A DNA stretch of 64,000 nucleotides from NCBI GenBank assembly GCA_963836915.1, contig CAWILH010000002.1, positions 248,001-312,000 of the forward strand, in the 5' to 3' direction. This DNA is from Cryomorpha sp963836915 (GTDB lineage: Bacteria; Bacteroidota; Bacteroidia; Flavobacteriales_D; Cryomorphaceae). The notes under the pieces are model-generated. The model was not told the DNA's origin, did not search any database, and saw only the letters and a program-made list of their open reading frames with translations. A program made the translations under genes and the position numbers. Of the stretch, positions 37,681 through 46,586 are shown piece after piece. The first letter of the stretch is position 1; each line of letters begins with the position of its first letter.

Positions 37681-40600
37681 ATGCCGGAAACCAGCCAAAA
37701 ACCTACAATGGAACAAGGAACTTACGAGATCATCCGCGATAGGCTGCGTAAGAATGGCGCCGATTTGCGGAAGCGGCTGGAGCAGCTAAACGAGTCCCGA
37801 AAAGCCGTATTTGGATCGATTGAAACCAAACTCCTGGCTACGGAGCGCATCAGCACAGACAACAATTGCCTGGCGCGCGACATTATTTCCCTTGGCGGCA
37901 ACCGATTCCTTTTCGGCTACAACGTATTTATGGGGCTGAAAACAGAAACACAGGTGGCCGATGTTTTTGCGAGTTTTGAGTACAATCCCGAAACGCATGG
38001 CTTTGAGCGTATTCCGTCGCCATTTCTCAAAAACGAGAACTTTCTGCTCGATTTCAAAAACCTTTACAAGTACTACCGCGATACCCGCTTCGTAAAATTT
38101 GCCGAGATCGGCGCACATATCTTCATGGTATTTCAGGTGGGAAAAACCACCGATGACATCAAGACTTTCAAGTGGTTGAAAGGGGATGGCTCGGCCAATT
38201 ATTTGGACAACCGCAGCGACCATGAATATCTTTTTCCGCCGCAGCACGAGTTTAAATGGAAGAAGGTAAACCGCGACATGCAACGGCAGGGCGCCTATCC
38301 GCATATTTCTATCGAAGACCGCGTATTTGTGGAAACCGTTGGCGGCGACCTGACCATAAAAGTGGAAGACAATACCAAATCGGGCAAAGGAATCTATGAA
38401 GAGCCGGTGGAAGAAGCCGATCAAACGCTGGATGATGCCGAGATTTATTACGCGCTCCTTGGCAACCTGATCGCCCTGAAAATAAGGCCTTACAAAGAGA
38501 ATGACTTCCGCTACTTTATTTTCAACGAGAAAATTTCGGAAGTGATCCGTATCGACACGCTCAAGGATGCGTGTGTGCTGCTGCCAGATAATCAAGGACT
38601 TATATTTGCCGAAGGCTATTACATCCAAACGGGTGAGTTCAAGCTTTTTGAAACGGCGCTGGAAAACATGCTTTTCGAAAAGCGCATCCTTTCGCCAAAT
38701 GGGGAAGATGTGCTCTTCGTTTTTTACGGCAAGGAAAACGGCACGTACGTATTGCTGTCGTACAACCTGATCATTCAAGAAGTTGCCACGCCCATTATTT
38801 GCAATGGTTTCAGCCTTTTTGAAAGTGGCGAACTCATCTTTTTCAAGGCGGAAGCCGAGCAGAAAAAACACCATGCCCTGCAAATTTGGCAAACGCCTTA
38901 CCACTCGCCCAATCTGGTAAGCGAGCGCAGCAGCGATGCCTATCTTTTCAAAATCGGGAACAAAGAAGTGGTGCAGGCCATGGCCGAAGCCAATGAGCTG
39001 ATCAAATTAGTTGACAAGGAAGACAGTTATTCAGGGCTTTACAGCGAATTATCGAAAATTTCCAGGGTCATTCTCGACAATTTTCACTGGCTGGGTCACG
39101 AAGAAGCCTTTAAGCTAAAAGAGCCCATTCGCGCCATACGTGAATCGGCCGGTTCGGCCATAGCCGAATACGACAGAGTGGTCGAAATCCGTAAAAACTC
39201 CAATGAAGCTTTGGCAACGGTGGCGGCTGAAGCAGAGAAGCTTATCGCCAAATCGGGCAGGGGGGAAGCCAAAGACATAGATGCCTACGTAGCGCGCCTT
39301 TCGCTCTTGCGTGAAGTGCGCGGCAAGATGATCGCTTTGCGCGAAATGCGGTACATCGACGAAATCAAGGTCGCTGAATTTGAGAAGGAACTCACGGAAG
39401 TCTCGGAAAAAGTATCCAAGAACTGCGCCGATTTCCTGTTGAAAAAGGAAGCTTTGGAGCCTTACGAAAAGCGCGTTGAAAACCTGGAAGCACAAGTAGA
39501 AAAAGTGCAAAAGGTGGTAGAAGCCGCCAAATTGGAAGAAGAGATCGTCCGCATTTCCAAGGAATTGGAGATGTTGATAGACATCGTGGGCAATCTAAAT
39601 ATTGAAGATGCCACGCAGACCACGGCCATAATCGATAATATTTCGGGAATTTATGCCCGGTTCAACAGCATAAAATCGGCTTTGTCAAAGCGGCGCAAAG
39701 CCTTGGCCGTGAATGAAGGCGAATCGGAATTCAACGCCCAGTTCAAGTTGATCAATCAGAGCCTTTCCAATTATTTGGAAATAGCCGACTCGCCCGATAA
39801 ATGCGATCAAAGCCTGAATAAATTACTGGTTCAGCTCGAAGACCTTGAAGCGAAATTTATTGATTTCGACCAGTTCCTGAGCCGGATTTCAGAAAAGCGG
39901 GAAGAGATTTACTCCGCTTTTGAAAGCAAAAAAGCCGCATTGGTAAATGCGCAGAACAAGCGCAGCCTGGCCTTGAGCGACTCGGCCAACCGGATAATTG
40001 AAGGAATAAGGAAGCGGCTTTTTGCAATGGCCAGCCAGGAAGAAATCAATGCCTACTTCGCTGCGGATATCATGGTCGACAAAGTGCGCAGCCTTTCCAA
40101 AGACCTGCTGGCCATTGGCGATTCGGTAAAGGCCGATACGGTGCAGAGCAATCTGAAAACTGCTTTTGAAGATGCCAACAGGCAGATAAAAGACAAGAAA
40201 GAGCTCTTCGTGGAAGGGCAGGAAGTGATCAAACTCGGCAAGAACCGCTTCAATGTAAATACGCTCAACGCCGACCTTTCGCTGGTAAGGCGCGACGACG
40301 GATTTTACTACCATATCACTTCTACCAATTTTTTCGAGAAGGCAGCCCCCGAATTATTCGAACCGCTCAAATCGGTGTGGGATCAGCCACTCATTAGCGA
40401 AAACAACGAAGTGTACCGCGCTGAATATTTGGCTTTTGCGCTTTACAGCGAAAGCGTTTTATCCAAAACGGACAAGGAAATCAAAAAGCCCCTGGAGCTA
40501 ACGGAAATGAGCGAAAAGGAATTGCTGGTCTATGTTCAAAGCAAGATGGCCACACGCTTTGATGAAGGCTATGTAAAAGGCGTACACGATTTTGATGCAG

Positions 40601-42600
40601 CCATTATTTTACGACAACTGGCCGCTTTTCATACCAGTGCCGGGCTGCTGCGTTTCGCTGCCAAAGAGCGGGTTATCGGTTTGTTGGCATGGGAGATCAT
40701 TGCCAAAAGCGATCAGGCTGCGGCTTGGGATTCCCGCATGGAAAGGGCAAAAGCCGTCTGCGGTATTTTTCCGGCAACGGATGCTTTCTCGGCTTTGGTG
40801 GCCGAATTGGCAGCCATTATGGAAGCCAGCCTTTCGGCAAAAACAGGAATCGACGCCAATGATTTCGCTCAAGCCGCCCGCTATATTTTCGAATTGAAAA
40901 CAGGCAAGGACGCCCCTACTTTTAGCGCGGGAAGCAATGAGCTGACCAATCAATTCAAGGCTTTCCTGAAAAATCAAAAAGCACTCAAAGAATTCGAGCA
41001 ATCATTGAAAACACTCGAAAGTGAACCCGAAGACCGGTTTTTTCAAGCTGTTAATTGGATGCAATCTTTTGTCGGACAATCGGGAACAAGTGCGGAAGAA
41101 GGTTTGCTTTACGAAGCCGCCTGGCTTTCGATGTTGCCAGTGGTGGAGAAGGAAAAACCCCATTTTCATAAATTGGCGGCTGGGCTGGAAGGATTCAAAG
41201 GTGACCATCCAAAGGTGAATTCAGGGGTATACAACTTGCATTTCAATGCTTTCCAAAAGAGATTAGCGCATTTTCGAAATGTTGACGCTGCTGCATTCCA
41301 TGAATTTTCCGATTTACGGAAATCGCTTTTGGAAGCCAAGAAAGAAGACATCCGATTGCAGGGGTTTCTCCCTAGGGTGCTCAGTTCTTTTGTGCGAAAC
41401 CAATTGCTCGATGAAGTCTATTTGCCCCTGATTGGCGAAAATATGGCCAAGCAAATGGGGCAGGCCGGTGAATCAAAACGCACCGATCTTATGGGCTTGC
41501 TGCTCTTGATCTCTCCACCGGGATATGGTAAAACCACCTTGATGGAATACATGGCCAATCGGCTGGGGCTGCTTTTTATGAAAATAAATGGCCCTTCACT
41601 GGGCCACGATATCAAGAGCCTTGATCCTGTGGTAGCCACCAATTCTGCTGCGCGGGAAGAACTCGAAAAGCTCAATTTGGCCTTCGAGATGGGCGATAAC
41701 GTGATGATCTACATAGATGACATACAGCATTGTAATCCCGAATTTTTGCAGAAGTTCATCTCCCTTTGCGATGCCCAGCGAAAAGTGGATGGTGTGTACA
41801 ATGGCCGCAACAAAACTTATGATTTTCGCGGTCGCAAGGTGATGGTGGTCATGGCCGGAAACCCGTACACCGAGAGTGGGGAGCGGTTCCAAATACCCGA
41901 CATGCTTGCCAACCGCGCCGATACGTATAATCTGGGCGACATCATTGGTGGCAAGGCCGAAGCTTTTGCTCTTAGTTATCTGGAAAACAGCCTTACGTCA
42001 AACGCAGTGGTGGCGCCGCTCAACAACAAGTCGCGCAAAGATATTTACACCCTGATCCGCATTGCCGAAACGGGCGATATGGACGGTGCCAGCTTCGAAG
42101 CCAAGCACAGCCAAGAAGAAATCGAAGATTACATCGGCATTTTCAAGATGATGATCCGTGTGCGGGATATTGTGCTAAAGGTAAATCGCGCTTACATCGC
42201 TTCGGCATCCCAAGCGGATGAATACCGCACGGAGCCGCCTTTCCGCTTACAAGGATCTTATCGGAATATGAACAAACTGGTAGAAAAACTCAGCCCCGTA
42301 ATGAACGACCAAGAGCTGGATTCACTCATCCTTTCTCATTACGAAAACGAATCGCAAACCCTGACAAAAGGCGCAGAATTTAATTTTCTACGTTTTCAGG
42401 AGCTATACGGAAGCCTTACAAAAGACGAGAAAGACCGCTTGGAAGCGATCCGCGCCATCTTCCAAAAAAACCAAAAGATGAAAGGCTACGGCTCCAATCA
42501 AAATGCGGTTTTGATGGAAGGGATTGGTAAAATTTCGGATGGACTGGAAGGGATAGGGAAGGCGATTGGGGGGAAATCTTCGCAAAACAAACATGATTAA
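37681..42600 (+). CDS. Very large AAA+ (MoxR-like) ATPase, 'DNA repair ATPase' family
   Basis: A protein of about 1639 residues. The first 400 residues form a beta-rich region (LLATERISTDNNCLARDIISLGGNRFLFGYNVFMGLK; HISIEDRVFVETVGGDLTIKVED). The middle (about 470-880) is a long coiled coil (RVENLEAQVEKVQKVVEAAKLEEEIVRISKELEM). The C-terminal third is an AAA+ module: Walker A in SPPGYGKTTLMEYMANRLG, Walker B in VMIYIDDIQHCNPEFLQKFI, sensor 1 in KVMVVMAGNPYTESG and ADTYNLGDIIGG. Proteins of this kind are encoded with PspA, flotillin and TerB-like genes in diverse bacteria, though the real role is unproven; the repair name is a database label. The start at 37681 (MPETSQKP) avoids overlap with the small upstream ORF; 37708 (MEQGTYE) and 37606 are alternatives. 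Confidence 0.88.
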   Translation: MPETSQKPTMEQGTYEIIRDRLRKNGADLRKRLEQLNESRKAVFGSIETKLLATERISTDNNCLARDIISLGGNRFLFGYNVFMGLKTETQVADVFASFEYNPETHGFERIPSPFLKNENFLLDFKNLYKYYRDTRFVKFAEIGAHIFMVFQVGKTTDDIKTFKWLKGDGSANYLDNRSDHEYLFPPQHEFKWKKVNRDMQRQGAYPHISIEDRVFVETVGGDLTIKVEDNTKSGKGIYEEPVEEADQTLDDAEIYYALLGNLIALKIRPYKENDFRYFIFNEKISEVIRIDTLKDACVLLPDNQGLIFAEGYYIQTGEFKLFETALENMLFEKRILSPNGEDVLFVFYGKENGTYVLLSYNLIIQEVATPIICNGFSLFESGELIFFKAEAEQKKHHALQIWQTPYHSPNLVSERSSDAYLFKIGNKEVVQAMAEANELIKLVDKEDSYSGLYSELSKISRVILDNFHWLGHEEAFKLKEPIRAIRESAGSAIAEYDRVVEIRKNSNEALATVAAEAEKLIAKSGRGEAKDIDAYVARLSLLREVRGKMIALREMRYIDEIKVAEFEKELTEVSEKVSKNCADFLLKKEALEPYEKRVENLEAQVEKVQKVVEAAKLEEEIVRISKELEMLIDIVGNLNIEDATQTTAIIDNISGIYARFNSIKSALSKRRKALAVNEGESEFNAQFKLINQSLSNYLEIADSPDKCDQSLNKLLVQLEDLEAKFIDFDQFLSRISEKREEIYSAFESKKAALVNAQNKRSLALSDSANRIIEGIRKRLFAMASQEEINAYFAADIMVDKVRSLSKDLLAIGDSVKADTVQSNLKTAFEDANRQIKDKKELFVEGQEVIKLGKNRFNVNTLNADLSLVRRDDGFYYHITSTNFFEKAAPELFEPLKSVWDQPLISENNEVYRAEYLAFALYSESVLSKTDKEIKKPLELTEMSEKELLVYVQSKMATRFDEGYVKGVHDFDAAIILRQLAAFHTSAGLLRFAAKERVIGLLAWEIIAKSDQAAAWDSRMERAKAVCGIFPATDAFSALVAELAAIMEASLSAKTGIDANDFAQAARYIFELKTGKDAPTFSAGSNELTNQFKAFLKNQKALKEFEQSLKTLESEPEDRFFQAVNWMQSFVGQSGTSAEEGLLYEAAWLSMLPVVEKEKPHFHKLAAGLEGFKGDHPKVNSGVYNLHFNAFQKRLAHFRNVDAAAFHEFSDLRKSLLEAKKEDIRLQGFLPRVLSSFVRNQLLDEVYLPLIGENMAKQMGQAGESKRTDLMGLLLLISPPGYGKTTLMEYMANRLGLLFMKINGPSLGHDIKSLDPVVATNSAAREELEKLNLAFEMGDNVMIYIDDIQHCNPEFLQKFISLCDAQRKVDGVYNGRNKTYDFRGRKVMVVMAGNPYTESGERFQIPDMLANRADTYNLGDIIGGKAEAFALSYLENSLTSNAVVAPLNNKSRKDIYTLIRIAETGDMDGASFEAKHSQEEIEDYIGIFKMMIRVRDIVLKVNRAYIASASQADEYRTEPPFRLQGSYRNMNKLVEKLSPVMNDQELDSLILSHYENESQTLTKGAEFNFLRFQELYGSLTKDEKDRLEAIRAIFQKNQKMKGYGSNQNAVLMEGIGKISDGLEGIGKAIGGKSSQNKHD

Positions 42601-42654
42601 ATTTGTTGATTCCAATAATTCAATTACATTTCAAATCATCTAAAAACCAATAAC

Positions 42655-43032
42655 ATGGAAAAAGAAGCACACCTCGCAAATCTCGTAAAAATAGCCCAAG
42701 CAGATGGGCAGATCCACCCGATGGAATCAATGTTCATAAAAGGAATAGCCATGCGGATGGGAATTGATAATACCGCCTTTGAGCGAATAGCGCGCAGCCC
42801 ACAGTTGGCATCTCAAATGCAGCCAAATGACGAAGAGACCAAGCTGCGGAATTTCTGCGAACTGGTCATCCTTTCTCAAGTGGATTTTAATAAAAGCGAA
42901 GACGAGAGAAAGTTACTCCATGAAATGGGAAATCATCTTCATATTCCTTCAGAAAAGGTAGATAAGTTGGAAGAATACTTGAAGAAGAACAAGCTTTCGG
43001 AAAATGTATCAAAACTTATGGAAGAGCTCTAA
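42655..43032 (+). CDS. TerB-like protein
   Basis: A 125-residue helical protein of the TerB/DjlA N-terminal type: HLANLVKIAQADGQIHPMESMFIKGIAMRMGI has the ADG-x-I-x-x-x-E metal-binding-like loop, repeated in weaker form as VILSQVDFNKSEDERKLLHEMGNHL. TerB-like proteins occur with tellurite/stress gene sets and are proposed to sense or bind metal at the membrane. It follows the large ATPase by 54 bases and is the last gene of the PspA-flotillin-ATPase set. A hairpin overlaps its stop codon. Confidence 0.85.
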   Translation: MEKEAHLANLVKIAQADGQIHPMESMFIKGIAMRMGIDNTAFERIARSPQLASQMQPNDEETKLRNFCELVILSQVDFNKSEDERKLLHEMGNHLHIPSEKVDKLEEYLKKNKLSENVSKLMEEL

Positions 43033-43049
43033 CTTCCAAAGTTAGAGCT
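43025..43049 (+). terminator. Hairpin over the TerB-like stop codon, possible terminator
   Basis: AGCTCTAACTT, loop CCA, AAGTTAGAGCT form a perfect 11-bp stem that includes the TAA stop. There is no immediate T run (TTTT comes 11 bases later), so it may end transcription weakly or protect the 3' end of the mRNA. Confidence 0.5.
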
Positions 43050-43153
43050 ATACTGTTCGATTTTAAAAAAGCCACAACTACTCCTGAAGCAGCTCCTAAA
43101 TTTCTCATAGTGCTTTATTAGTATTTGTCTTATGAAAGGTTAAAGTCCTAAAT

Positions 43154-43690
43154 TCACACAGCCGTGAATGCCCTTTTGGCTTGCCCTATATGCCTCACTT
43201 CATGGAATATCACAAATCGAAGGGCATCGCCTAGCTTAAATTTAAGAATCGGCAGTGTGGTTTTTACGCGTACCGAGCTTAGGTCTACCCTACGTGCTGC
43301 CTGAATCAATTTCAAAAATTGATCTTGTAGATCGAGAAATTTATCAACTTCAGTCAACTTCGTTTGCAGGTGCGACGGATTTTTTGACTTAAATGCCTTC
43401 ATCGGGTTCATGGTTTCTCCTGCTTCGGGGAGCATGCTATTGGCAGATCGATTACCAAACCAACCCGGCTTATAATCTGAGCCTGTTTTCTTTGCCGCCT
43501 TAGCGATGCCTTTGGTAAACACTGGGATGTAAAAAGCCCCATATAAATTCAAATGGTGCAGGCATTTCAAGGCGCTCCAGCTATTTTGGTTAGGGGCTTT
43601 CGCCATTTTATAGCTGTACTGTTTCATATCATTTACATCGGAAATGATCGATTTTAATTTTTCTTCCAACTCATCAAGTAACTCGTCCAT
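43154..43690 (-). CDS. DinB-superfamily protein
   Basis: A 178-residue protein of the DinB/YfiT four-helix bundle: NQNSWSALKCLHHLNLYGAFYIPVFTKG carries the SxxxxLxHL pattern with the first metal His, and the C-terminal helix LRFVIFHEVRHIGQAKRAF has the HExxHxxQ-like pair that completes the metal triad. Members include bacillithiol- and mycothiol-dependent transferases, but most are of unknown function. It lies 57 bases after the Crp/Fnr gene on the same strand and could be co-transcribed with it. Confidence 0.82.
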   Translation of the reverse strand: MDELLDELEEKLKSIISDVNDMKQYSYKMAKAPNQNSWSALKCLHHLNLYGAFYIPVFTKGIAKAAKKTGSDYKPGWFGNRSANSMLPEAGETMNPMKAFKSKNPSHLQTKLTEVDKFLDLQDQFLKLIQAARRVDLSSVRVKTTLPILKFKLGDALRFVIFHEVRHIGQAKRAFTAV

Positions 43691-43746
43691 AGCGTAGTAT
43701 TTTCTGCAAATATCGGTCTAGCGAGCTTGAATAACCTTGATCTCAA

Positions 43747-44277
43747 TCAAGATTTGCGTAATCTGCTTAAATGCTCAGGCGTCATTCTTAGGTAATTGGC
43801 AATATGCCGCAGCGGTATTTCTTGAAAAAGTGCAGGACTTCTTTTAAGCACACGTTGGTTGCGGTCTAAGGGATCGGAAAGAAGCAGATCCATCTCTCGA
43901 TCTAAGGTCTGAGAAACCAAATTTTCAAGAATTGAAATATATCTGGTAGTATGCTCGGAAGCGCTTGACATGAATAGGCGGAGATGCGCTCTGTCATAAC
44001 ATTTGAGACTTGTTTTTCGCAAAGCTTCAATCTCCAGAATGGAAGGGGCGCCCGTGAAGAAGGAAGGGAGCGAAGTAAGAATGGAGCCTTGATATCCAAA
44101 CCGGATATTCTGCTCGGCGCCATCCGTGAGACAATAGGCGCGAAGGGCACCGCTCACCACGAAATAGGTATATTTTTCCCTTTGGCCAAAGCGCAGCAGC
44201 TTTTCACCACGCCGCAAGTTTCTGCTCTGAACCTTTTCCGGAAAGGCATTTTCAAAACATTTGTAGAGATCGTGCAT
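43747..44277 (-). CDS. Crp/Fnr-family cyclic-nucleotide-binding regulator (short type)
   Basis: A 176-residue protein. The cNMP-binding beta-roll covers about 10-110 (RNLRRGEKLLRFGQREKYTYFVVSGALRAYCLTDGAEQNIRFGYQGSILTSLPSFFTGAPS). A C-terminal winged-helix part ends in IPLRHIANYLRMTPEHLSRLRKS, the typical recognition helix of the Bacteroidota type. Residues that bind cAMP in Crp (RxE in the PBC) are not well kept, so the ligand may differ or be absent. It is likely a transcription factor for local genes, perhaps the DinB-like gene downstream. No operator could be named. Confidence 0.85.
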   Translation of the reverse strand: MHDLYKCFENAFPEKVQSRNLRRGEKLLRFGQREKYTYFVVSGALRAYCLTDGAEQNIRFGYQGSILTSLPSFFTGAPSILEIEALRKTSLKCYDRAHLRLFMSSASEHTTRYISILENLVSQTLDREMDLLLSDPLDRNQRVLKRSPALFQEIPLRHIANYLRMTPEHLSRLRKS

Positions 44278-44327
44278 ATTTGTTGAGCCGTAAAAAATGG
44301 GGGCAATCAGTATTTCGATTTAAAGCT

Positions 44328-44358
44328 AAAAAAAGCGACACTGAGTTAGCGCCGCTTT
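44328..44358 (-). terminator. Rho-independent terminator after the citrate synthase gene
   Basis: On the minus strand AAAGCGGCGCT, loop AACTC, AGTGTCGCTTT form an 11-bp stem with two G-U pairs, followed by T residues (the A run at 44328-44331). It lies 22 bases after the stop of the gene at 44381. Confidence 0.82.
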
Positions 44359-44380
44359 TGATTCAAAATGATTAGAAGCC

Positions 44381-45511
44381 TTATCGCTGGTCTAGCGCCA
44401 CAACATCCCGCTCTTTACTGCCCACATATTCGCTCAGTGGTCGGATGATTTTATTGTCGGCGCGCTGCTCCATAATGTGTGCGCACCAGCCGGTAATCCG
44501 GCTCATTACAAAAATCGGGGTAAACATATCGATCTCAAATCCCATCATATAATAGGCCGGGCCAGCGGGAAAATCAAGGTTCGGGTAAATGTTCTTTTCA
44601 GAAACCATGGTCTCTTCCAAAATATTGGCAATTTCCATCCATTTTTCCTGTCCCGTGAACGAAGCCATCTTTTCGGTGTACTTCTTCATGGTTGGCACCC
44701 GGGAGTCGCCATTGCGGTATACGCGGTGGCCGAAGCCCATGACTTTCTTCTTCTGCGCAAGCGCATCCATCATCCATTCCTTTGCCTTGGCAGGCTCGCC
44801 CACTTCTTTTATCATATGCATCACCTGCTCATTGGCGCCTCCGTGAAGCGGCCCCTTCAATGCTCCGATCCCCCCGACTACCGCGCTGTACATATCGCTG
44901 GTGGTAGAAGTTATGACTCTAGTAGTGAATGTAGAAGCATTAAAACTATGCTCGGCATAGAGAATCAATGATACGTCAAAAGCTTTGATCACTTCTTTTG
45001 CAGGAACTTTGCCAAAGCACATGTGGAAAAAGTTTTCGCTCATCCCCATATCGGTGTCTGGAGCGATATAGTCCAGCCCTTTCGAGTGGCGGTAGCTCGC
45101 AGCAATTATGGTGGGGATCTTGGCGAGGAGTCCGGTAAACTTGTCCATACTTGCCTCGGATGAATCATCCCAAATGCGCTCGTCTTCCATACCCAAAAAG
45201 CTAACTCCGGTGCGGAGCGTATCCATCGGATGGGCTTTTTTTGGAAACTCCATGATCACATCTATAAGGTCATCCGTGAGATCACGGTAGCTCTTTTCCT
45301 TATCGGAAAATGTTTTGAGCTGGGTGGGGTCCGGCAGTTCGCCATTTACCATCAGATAGGCCACTTCTTCGAAACTGCACTGTTCGCAGAGATCTTGCAC
45401 GCGGTATCCGCGATAAGTCAGTGAGTTACTTTCGGGCATTACTTTAGAGATAGACGTTTCGTCGGTTACTACTCCGGCTAGGCCTTTTGGGGCGATTATT
45501 TTATCGTTCAT
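44381..45511 (-). CDS. prpC: 2-methylcitrate synthase (citrate synthase family)
   Basis: Condenses propionyl-CoA and oxaloacetate to 2-methylcitrate, first step of the methylcitrate cycle; such enzymes also make citrate. The 376-residue length fits the short PrpC/type I group. Key sites: AEHSFNAS (His of the active site), GGIGALKGPLHGGANE with the second His, KKVMGFGHRVYRNGDSR, and the catalytic Asp region YPNLDFPAGPAYYMMG. The position downstream of prpD and prpB on the same strand supports PrpC over GltA, although 181 bases with direct GTTTTGAG repeats separate it from prpB, so it may also have its own promoter. A terminator follows. Confidence 0.88.
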   Translation of the reverse strand: MNDKIIAPKGLAGVVTDETSISKVMPESNSLTYRGYRVQDLCEQCSFEEVAYLMVNGELPDPTQLKTFSDKEKSYRDLTDDLIDVIMEFPKKAHPMDTLRTGVSFLGMEDERIWDDSSEASMDKFTGLLAKIPTIIAASYRHSKGLDYIAPDTDMGMSENFFHMCFGKVPAKEVIKAFDVSLILYAEHSFNASTFTTRVITSTTSDMYSAVVGGIGALKGPLHGGANEQVMHMIKEVGEPAKAKEWMMDALAQKKKVMGFGHRVYRNGDSRVPTMKKYTEKMASFTGQEKWMEIANILEETMVSEKNIYPNLDFPAGPAYYMMGFEIDMFTPIFVMSRITGWCAHIMEQRADNKIIRPLSEYVGSKERDVVALDQR

Positions 45512-45692
45512 ATTATGAGTTTTGAGTTTTGAGTTTCCAGATTTTCCAATACTTTTCCCGAATTCTCGGGACTAATGCAGGTAAGCGGAATATTGAGTGT
45601 AGTCAAGCCATGACTTTTGGGCTATAAGAGGATTACCATGCGGTATCGTGTTGTATTTAGGTTCGTTCCATTCAATTTGATCCAATGGTTGA

Positions 45693-46586
45693 TCAGAGCC
45701 TAAAATTATAAAGTTTGCTATCATAAGCATTGTAATCTTCGTAGTGAAGCACTTCGTAAAGCCTTTTACGGGTTTGCATGCTGTCCAGCAAGCTTTCTTG
45801 CGAGCCTTTTTCTTTAATGGTTTTTAGTCCATCTTCCACGGCCTTCATGGCGAGTCGCTGTGTGGTTACGGGATAGATCACGATATTAAAACCCAAGTTT
45901 TTGAGCTCAGTAGTGGAGAGTAGCCGCGATTTTCCAAACTCCGTCATATTCGCCAAAAGCGGAACATCGACCGCTTTGCGCATGGCTTCAAATTCGGTTT
46001 CATTCTGCATCGCTTCAGGAAATATCATCTCTGCGCCAGCATCTACGTAGGCTTTGGCGCGGTCTATCGCCTTATCAAGTCCTTCCACTCCACGGGCATC
46101 GGTACGGGCTATGAGCACGAAGTTCGGGTCGCTTTTGGCGTCGGCCGCGGCACGCACTTTTTGAACCATGTCGGTGGCGCTCACCAACTCTTTATTGTCA
46201 AGGTGGCCGCAGCGCTTCGGGTTTATCTGATCTTCTATGTGACAACCGGCTATGCCCAGAAAGGTGAGCTCTTTGATGGTACGCGCCACGCTCATCGTCT
46301 CACCAAATCCGGTATCGATATCCATTATGGTGGGCAGGTCGGTGACCCTCGCTATATTGGCAGCAGCCTGGCTCACTTCCGTAAGCGTAGTCATGCCAAT
46401 GTCGGGTAGACCAAGAGAATTGGACATAACAGCTCCTGAAACATAAACCCCATCAAAGCCGGTCTGGTCTATTATCATGGCCACCATGGGGTTGTACGCT
46501 CCTGGAAATTGGAGGAGCCTACCCGTTTTCAAAGCTTCCCGAAAGTCTTTTCTCTTGTCGGCCGCAGTTTTGTCGCTTACTATCAT
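45693..46586 (-). CDS. prpB: Methylisocitrate lyase
   Basis: Splits 2-methylisocitrate into pyruvate and succinate, last step of the methylcitrate cycle. The 297-residue protein belongs to the isocitrate lyase/PEP mutase family: FPGAYNPMVAMIIDQTGFDGVYVSGA at the start, the Mg-binding MDIDTGFGE, the catalytic loop HIEDQINPKRCGHLDNKELV (KRCGH signature) and ARTDARGVEGLDKAI. Its ATG overlaps the stop of prpD (TAATG), so the two are coupled. Length and residues are normal. Confidence 0.95.
   Translation of the reverse strand: MIVSDKTAADKRKDFREALKTGRLLQFPGAYNPMVAMIIDQTGFDGVYVSGAVMSNSLGLPDIGMTTLTEVSQAAANIARVTDLPTIMDIDTGFGETMSVARTIKELTFLGIAGCHIEDQINPKRCGHLDNKELVSATDMVQKVRAAADAKSDPNFVLIARTDARGVEGLDKAIDRAKAYVDAGAEMIFPEAMQNETEFEAMRKAVDVPLLANMTEFGKSRLLSTTELKNLGFNIVIYPVTTQRLAMKAVEDGLKTIKEKGSQESLLDSMQTRKRLYEVLHYEDYNAYDSKLYNFRL

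Noticed and set aside
37786..38904. A 372-codon minus-strand ORF inside the large ATPase gene
   Set aside because: The plus-strand frame has recognisable domains and the whole reading frame; the minus product has no motif, signal or context and mirrors the coding bias of the ATPase.
45521..45545. Direct GTTTTGAG repeats upstream of prpC as an operator
   Set aside because: Only about two and a half units of simple sequence; no inverted symmetry or second site to support a regulator.
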